64,000 nucleotides of DNA from Scalesia atractyloides (lineage: Eukaryota > Streptophyta > Magnoliopsida > Asterales > Asteraceae). Location of the stretch: NCBI GenBank assembly GCA_947069175.1, contig CAMTDV010000012.1, positions 39,836,341-39,900,340 on the forward strand, in the 5' to 3' direction. This document shows, one piece after another, positions 59,116 through 64,000 of the stretch. Made by a program: the position numbers and the translations under genes. Position 1 is the first letter of the stretch. Each line of letters starts with the position of its first letter. The notes below the pieces were generated by a model, which was not told the origin of the DNA, made no database searches, and saw only the letters and a program-made list of their open reading frames with translations.

Positions 59116-60610
59116 CCAGTTTTCCATAAGAATTTTGTAAATAATTTACTGCTTTTCAAAAATCAAAACATAAAAAAAGAGAAAATCAAAAATGAGTTTT
59201 CACTGAGTGGATAAGAAGAAATGATAGTACATCAACAAGTTAGACTGTCACACTGAAATTCAAATAAACTTGCTTAAGTGTGATAGCAGCTTCATCATAC
59301 GATGTACTAGTAGGCAAGATGCATGAAATAGTCAACTTACCTTGGTGATATAAATATCATGAACTGTGTATGAGTGGGTAACATATCAGTGGCGTATGGA
59401 TTTATAACCTTAAATCTTGCGTTGATAGATTGCCAACATCTGAGGTTTTAGGTCTTTATATCCTTATTTCATCCAGGGTATGAAGGTTGTCCTTCTACTG
59501 CCTCCAGATATATGCTGACCTAGGCACAACCCGGATATTTTAAAAGAGCTAAAATGCCAAATCCCAAAAATTGAAGAAGCTCTCCTAGAGAATAATTCAA
59601 CTGTGCAAAATGCATAGATCGTATAAAATTTGGTATTTGTCCTAACCCTCGTTGGATATTGGTCTCTTTGTTGTACGAAGGTACTGACTTGATCACCAAT
59701 TATCTAACGTTGTAAATCAAAAAAGATGAATTTCGGTATACTCACCTACTATGAAGAATCTTTGTGCATACCTTGATTGTGGGGGTATGTCCTGAAGTGG
59801 GACACACTAGTATATCAGTATCAAAATTATCTTACCTTATCACTAGGTAATGGTACTTGAAATGTTTATGTATTTTTTTAAGTAGATAAACAATACTGGT
59901 AAACATCTTGAACTGTTATTCATGAAAATTACATATAGAATTATCTAATAGTGTGAAAACAGTTTGATATGGTGGATATGATCTTCTTCCCGGTGATTCT
60001 CACAAAAACAGAGTGTTTATTATTTTTTATTTAATTGTTTTCAGAAAATATAAAAATCCAAAATGATTTCCTTTTTACTTGTAAATTCTTAGCGTACGGA
60101 AATTGGGTGTTCATGGAGGAGTTATTACCGATGGGGAAGACGGTGTTAGGAGATGAGTTCAAAATTTTAAAATCTTGCAGGTTGAGTGTGCTTAAAATTT
60201 TAAGTATGTGTTTGAGTTGAGAAGTGCTTAATCTGTGATACAGTTTTATCATCTTTTGAATAATAATAATTTATTAACTTGTGTTGAAAAATTCTTATGG
60301 TTTTCGAGATGCTTGTTTTATAGTATACAGATTGTAGCAGTATGTTGCTGTGAAGTTTGGTGAAGTGGAGTTTGCTTGGATGAATGGTACAACCTCCTTT
60401 CTACATTGCAGACAAAGTTGAAGTGTTTGAAGATTTCTATGCAAGTGCTAAACTGAGTTTACTCTAACGCTAAAGATTTAGAAGATTTAGTGATTGGATG
60501 CATCAGCTTAGGGGGCTGACAGAAGCTATTAAAGGTCAAGCTATCCAAAGACCAAAGACGTTGAAGATTGCATGATGACTAAAGACCAAATTTTTTAATG
60601 AAGCTATTGT
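59116..60610 (+). other. Non-coding 3' tail of F
   Basis: About 1.5 kb between pol stop and purine tract. No env-like frame with membrane segments is seen. Short matches to window bases 1-1000 support a shared Sirevirus tail. Confidence 0.65.
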
Positions 60611-60621
60611 CAAGGGGAGTT
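60611..60621 (+). promoter_or_regulatory. Polypurine tract of F
   Basis: CAAGGGGAGTT directly before TGTTGGTGC of the 3' LTR. Confidence 0.88.
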
Positions 60622-61091
60622 TGTTGGTGCATATTTGTGACAACAGCTTAGATTTGGTCCTTGGATATCTTGAAATTAGTAAAATGATAAACGTTAGCGG
60701 GTTTAGTTTTGTAGAAGTTGATTAGAAGTGATTGGGCTAAACCGACCCATAGTATAGGGAGTGGTAGGTAAATTGGGCCTAGACCAATTTGTAGCCTATG
60801 TGGAAAACCTAGCCTTATTGCAAACTTGTCTCTGTATAAAGAGAGTTTTGCATTAGGGTTAAGGCTACTTAGTTAATCACATTAGAGAGAGTTGAGAGAG
60901 AATTAGAGTTAGTCTTGAATTGATTGTAAACATTCGTGTTCGATAATCAATAGAAGACTGTTTGAAAGTGTTTGTTCATGATCTTGATATTGTTCTTATT
61001 CAGTTTTCTGTGATAATCTAATCTAGGGGATTCCACACTCTCGGTTGGATAGATGATTTTGTGAAGATCCATACAGATTAGGGGACCTACA
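60622..61091 (+). repeat. 3' LTR of F
   Basis: 470 bp, same edges as the 5' LTR. Followed by ACTAT. Confidence 0.93.
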
Positions 61092-61730
61092 ACTATCAAG
61101 TTAGGAGTGAAATCCACATCTTGATGGGAATTCACTCATCGTTTGGTAAGTACCAACCACACTTAGGGTACGATGTTGTCAAGTTAGGGGTGAAACTCGC
61201 ACCTTGTCAACTAGTCCCATTCCTCGATTTTCAATCTCGCCAAAGTTTGATTTTTCGATCGGTTAGAGACGTGTAGTAACTAGAAGGGTAAAGTGCCGTT
61301 AATCACTTATCGACGAGAGCATTTTACCTATAGGCCAAAGCACGTTCCTCTAATTTGAAAGGATCTCAATTCACTTTGGAATAGTCGACGTTTCTCAACC
61401 CGAAACACTCCAATGTTTTATTGAGCCTATCTTTTATGTATCTCAATTATTATGTGTTTTAATACTTGTTACCTCGTTCATTTCTAGCCCGATGTACAAC
61501 TCACACGCCTTTTGTAACCAAAAACAATAATAATAATCCTCGTGAACCAACTAAATTTATACTCCTTACACAAATCATACGTGTTTATACTTTTGAATGC
61601 TTGTATACCTATGTTATCTATGTGAATTCATACGTGTTACATGATACTTGTATGCTCAAAAACGATTTCTTTTATAAAAATGCATTAGGATCAAAGCCTT
61701 AATCCCTCTCTTCTATTGTCAACCCTTTAG

Positions 61731-62815
61731 ATGTCTTTCTCACAAAGCGTCATGGGAAAGAAGAAGTCCAAGTCAAAGTCCCGTTCCGATTTGATGTCAA
61801 AGAGGGATTGCATGAAGTTCATAGCTGAGCAAATGGCCAAGGTTATCCCAGACATTGTAAGCAAGATTCAACCTTCAGCGAACACTGACTCACCCCATGC
61901 CTCCGTCGACTCTAAGGTTGAAGCACCTAAGTCGACGTTCACCATTAAGCGGTTTTATTCTTGCAAACCATTACCATTCATCGGCGAAGAGGACGCCACC
62001 AAGTTACTACAATGGTTTGATGCCGTTGAGGTGACTTTCCAACAAAGTGGTTGTCCTGACCACCTGCGTACCATCAACGCGACGGGAGTCTTCCAAATTG
62101 AGGGCTCTTGATTGGTGGACCTCTGAGCATAACGCTCATGGAAATGACGCCGCGCACGCCCCCCATGGATTGAACTCAAAAAGCTGATGGAGAATGAATT
62201 TCCCCCCCCCCCCCCCATGAACGCCAACAACTCGAAAACAAGTTTTGGAACCTTAAGTAGGTTGGGAACGACAACGCCGGCCTCACAGCCCGTTTCAAAC
62301 AGCTGAGTGCGATTTGCCCTAGCCAAGTCGACACGGCCGAAAAGGCAGTTGCCAAGTACATACGCTGCCTCCCTCCTCACCTCTCGGACCTTGTCAACGC
62401 CACCTCACCCAAAACTCTTAAGGAACCCTTTCGCTTGTCTACCCATCTAAACAATAATCACATCCTTTGTGAAGCTTCCTAGGCTTCATTAAGGAAAGCC
62501 CACCAAGCCATCGCCGAAACCCTCACCAAACCTACCACACCCAAACCCCCAAGGAGCGACAACAAAGGCAAGAAGCGAAAGGCTTCGAGCCAGAATTGCG
62601 CGGTAGTCACTCCGCCAAACCCTCAACCCTCTCAGCAGCTAGCCTTAGCCCCTCCCGAGAATATAAAAAAGGCATACACTGGGCCGCATCCCGAGTGTAA
62701 CACCTACCCCCTGCCGCCTATAAACTATGCACTAATTGCAATAGGTATAGACACTTCGCCCCACAATGTCATCACGGCCGCTCAAGCTCCAAATGCCAAC
62801 GATCTCATCACGGGT
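61731..62815 (+). pseudogene. gag of E, frameshifted and internally deleted
   Basis: The start is MSFSQSVMGKKKSKSKSRSD at 61731. It continues with FTIKRFYSCKPLPFIGEEDA and ATKLLQWFDAVEVTFQQSGC, then a frameshift near 62090. A run of 15 C lies at 62202-62216. The first zinc knuckle CTNCNRYRHFAPQC (62728-62769) is complete. The next bases jump to VITAAQAPNAND, so the stretch that in A holds the second knuckle (CFRCGDQNHFANNC) and the Gln run is deleted, with a frame change at the joint. Confidence 0.85.
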
Positions 62816-64000
62816 ATGTTTATGGTTAAAAATGTTTATGCTACGTGTTTATTTGATACTGGTGCGGATAAAAGTTTTGTATCCGTTGAATTTGAACCAT
62901 TGCTTAAGTGTAGACGTTCTAAGTTGCCTAAATCAATCGAAGTCGAAGCCGTTGATGGAAAATCCGTCACTGTCGATTCTATCCTTTCTAATCGTTCTTT
63001 GAATCTTAACGATCATATATATTCCATTGACCTCATACTCATGCAAATGGGTAGCTTCGATATCATAGTAGGTATGGATTGGCTTAGGTGGATCCATGCT
63101 GAAGTTGTTTGTTCTGGAAAGTTCATTCGTCTTCCCCTACCTAATGAAGATTCCCTCCACGTCTATGGCGAGAAACACTCCAAAGGTCTCAAGCTTATGT
63201 CGTGTATCCAAGCGAACAAGTACTTGCGTAAGGAATACTTTGCCTTTCTTGCCCACATTATGGAAAAGAAGGATAAGGGTCCAAGCGTGAGTGAAGTTCC
63301 CGTTGTTCGTAACTACCCCGACGTCATTCCTGAGGATCTTCCTAGTCCTCCTCCTCTTTGTTTGGTTGACTTTCGTATCGATCTTATCCCTGGCGTAACT
63401 CCCGTCACAAAATCCCCCTATCGTCTAGCACCCTCGAAGATGCAAGAGTTGTCTAGCCAAGTTCAGGAGCTTATTGATAAAGGCTTCATACGCCCTAGCA
63501 CATCTCCTTGGGGCGCACCCGTTCAATTTGTCAAAGAGAAAGATGGATCCTTCCAAATGTTCATAGACTATTGTGAGCTCAACAAGCTTACGGTTAAGAA
63601 CCGATATCCTCTTCCTCGCATCGACGATCTTTTTGATCAGCTTCAAGGCGCGACTTGTTTCTCGAAAATCGACCTTCTCTCTTGTTATCATCATCTTCGA
63701 GTTCTCGAAGAAGATATACGCAAAACCGCGTTTCGCACACGTTATGGGCACTACGAGTTCGTAGTCATGCCATTTAGCTTGACCAACACACCCGCCGTTT
63801 TTATGAATTTGATGAATCGCGTGTGCAAGCCTTATCTCGACCGATTCGTGATCGTCTTCATTGGCGGTATCTAATCCATTCCAATACGTGAGAAGAGCAT
63901 GAGCGACATTTGCATCTTATCCTTCAGCTTTTGCAAACTGAACGTCTTTACGCCAAGTTCTCAAAGTGTGAATTTTGGCTAAAGGAGGTTCTATTCCTTA
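62816..64000 (+). pseudogene. Protease and reverse transcriptase of E, catalytic pair lost
   Basis: The open frame 62816-63874 (352 codons) has protease LFDTGADKSFVSVEF (catalytic Asp at residue 14), DIIVGMDWL near residue 95, then RT from about residue 185: YRLAPSKMQELSSQ, STSPWGAPVQFVKEKDG, FIDYCELNKLTVKNRYPLPR (usual R is C), FSKIDLLSCYHHL and MPFSLTNTPAVF. The active-site FIDDI reads FIGGI and a base loss gives a stop. Family sequence goes on in another frame (ERLYAKFSKCEFWLKEV) to the window edge. Confidence 0.9.

Larger units (their letters stand above)
51699..61091 (+). mobile_element. Sirevirus-type Ty1/copia element F, full length with lesions
   Basis: 9393 bp, LTRs of 473 and 470 bp, target duplication ACTAT (51694-51698, 61092-61096). 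Order is LTR, primer site, repeat-rich leader, gag with zinc knuckles and a coiled-coil tail, protease, integrase, RT, RNase H, 1.5 kb non-coding tail, purine tract, LTR. Integrase before RT is the Ty1/copia order, and the long coiled-coil gag is a Sirevirus trait. The LTRs differ at many places (roughly one base in ten by eye), so the insertion is not recent. Confidence 0.93.
51417..61730 (+). other. RNA leader of E with hairpins, split by F
   Basis: Own sequence is 51417-51698 and 61092-61730. Hairpin 1 has arms TCACCAAAA/TTTTGGTGA (51620-51628/51646-51654), hairpin 2 CTATCAAG/CTTGATGG (61093-61100/61120-61127), hairpin 3 GTTGTCAAG/CTTGTCAAC (61175-61183/61203-61211) and hairpin 4 GGTAAAGTG/CATTTTACC (61287-61295/61320-61328). 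Loops 1-3 share GGRGTGAAA. The F target duplication overlaps the left arm of hairpin 2. Confidence 0.72.
48840..64000 (+). mobile_element. Tekay-type element E, plus strand, runs out of window
   Basis: 5' LTR, primer site, hairpin leader, gag, protease and RT in order. The gag start MSFSQSVMGK and leader match A, so both belong to one family. Interrupted in the leader by F. RNase H, integrase and 3' LTR lie beyond 64000. Several lesions make it non-autonomous. Confidence 0.9.

Noticed and set aside
59116..60610. An envelope-like gene after pol in F
   Set aside because: Some Sireviruses have one, but I see no long frame and no signal or membrane segment here.

Overview
This 64 kb window is intergenic plant nuclear DNA made almost entirely of nested LTR retrotransposons. 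I see no host gene, real tRNA gene, rRNA or CRISPR array. The AT-rich background, initiator-Met-tRNA primer sites, Tekay-type chromovirus LTRs of about 2.5 kb, Sirevirus-type Ty1/copia elements and an Athila/Tat-type end point to a large-genome eudicot. An asterid, perhaps Asteraceae, fits, but that is an impression from element style and not proof.

Layout, left to right. 1-2050: 3' non-coding tail and 3' LTR of a Sirevirus (plus strand). 2100-2994: LTR end, primer site and leader of another element. 2995-5366: a Tekay-like LTR (G). 5367-8085: AT-rich remnants, with one tRNA-like box and a decayed LTR. 8086-11371 and 23911-24240: a broken Ty1/copia gene (J, plus strand), split by a 12.5 kb Tekay element (A, 11372-23910, minus strand). 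A's 5' LTR carries a clean solo LTR (B, 20721-23337, 5-bp target duplication). 24241-25220 and 34673-39057: a truncated Ty3/gypsy element (I, minus strand), split by a complete 9.45 kb element (C, 25221-34672, target duplication CCGTG) that keeps gag but has tandem repeats where pol should be. 39058-40003 and 48692-48839: the 3' end of an Athila/Tat-type element (K), holding a solo Tekay LTR (D, 40004-48686, target duplication CCGAG). D holds a tandem array of short Sirevirus-like units, LTR-I-LTR-I-LTR-I-LTR (L, 41581-48201, target duplication AAAAC). From 48840 to the window end: a second Tekay element (E, plus strand), whose leader carries a full Sirevirus (F, 51699-61091, target duplication ACTAT).

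None of the elements seen whole can be autonomous. A has a mutated protease active site and many frameshifts. E has lost its reverse transcriptase Asp pair. F has lost the RT motif A Asp by deletion. C has no pol, and L has no genes.

Most worth a second look: (1) four tRNA-like units at 167-170 bp spacing inside every LTR of the B/C family, with a 7-copy TTGAC cluster beside them and a fifth tRNA-like unit on the opposite strand; (2) three tandem RNA hairpins in the Tekay leader with different stems but one shared loop, present in both A and E; (3) the tandem LTR array L; (4) the gag-only element C with alternating long and short repeats; (5) about ten CATCTCGGAT-type repeats in the leader of F.
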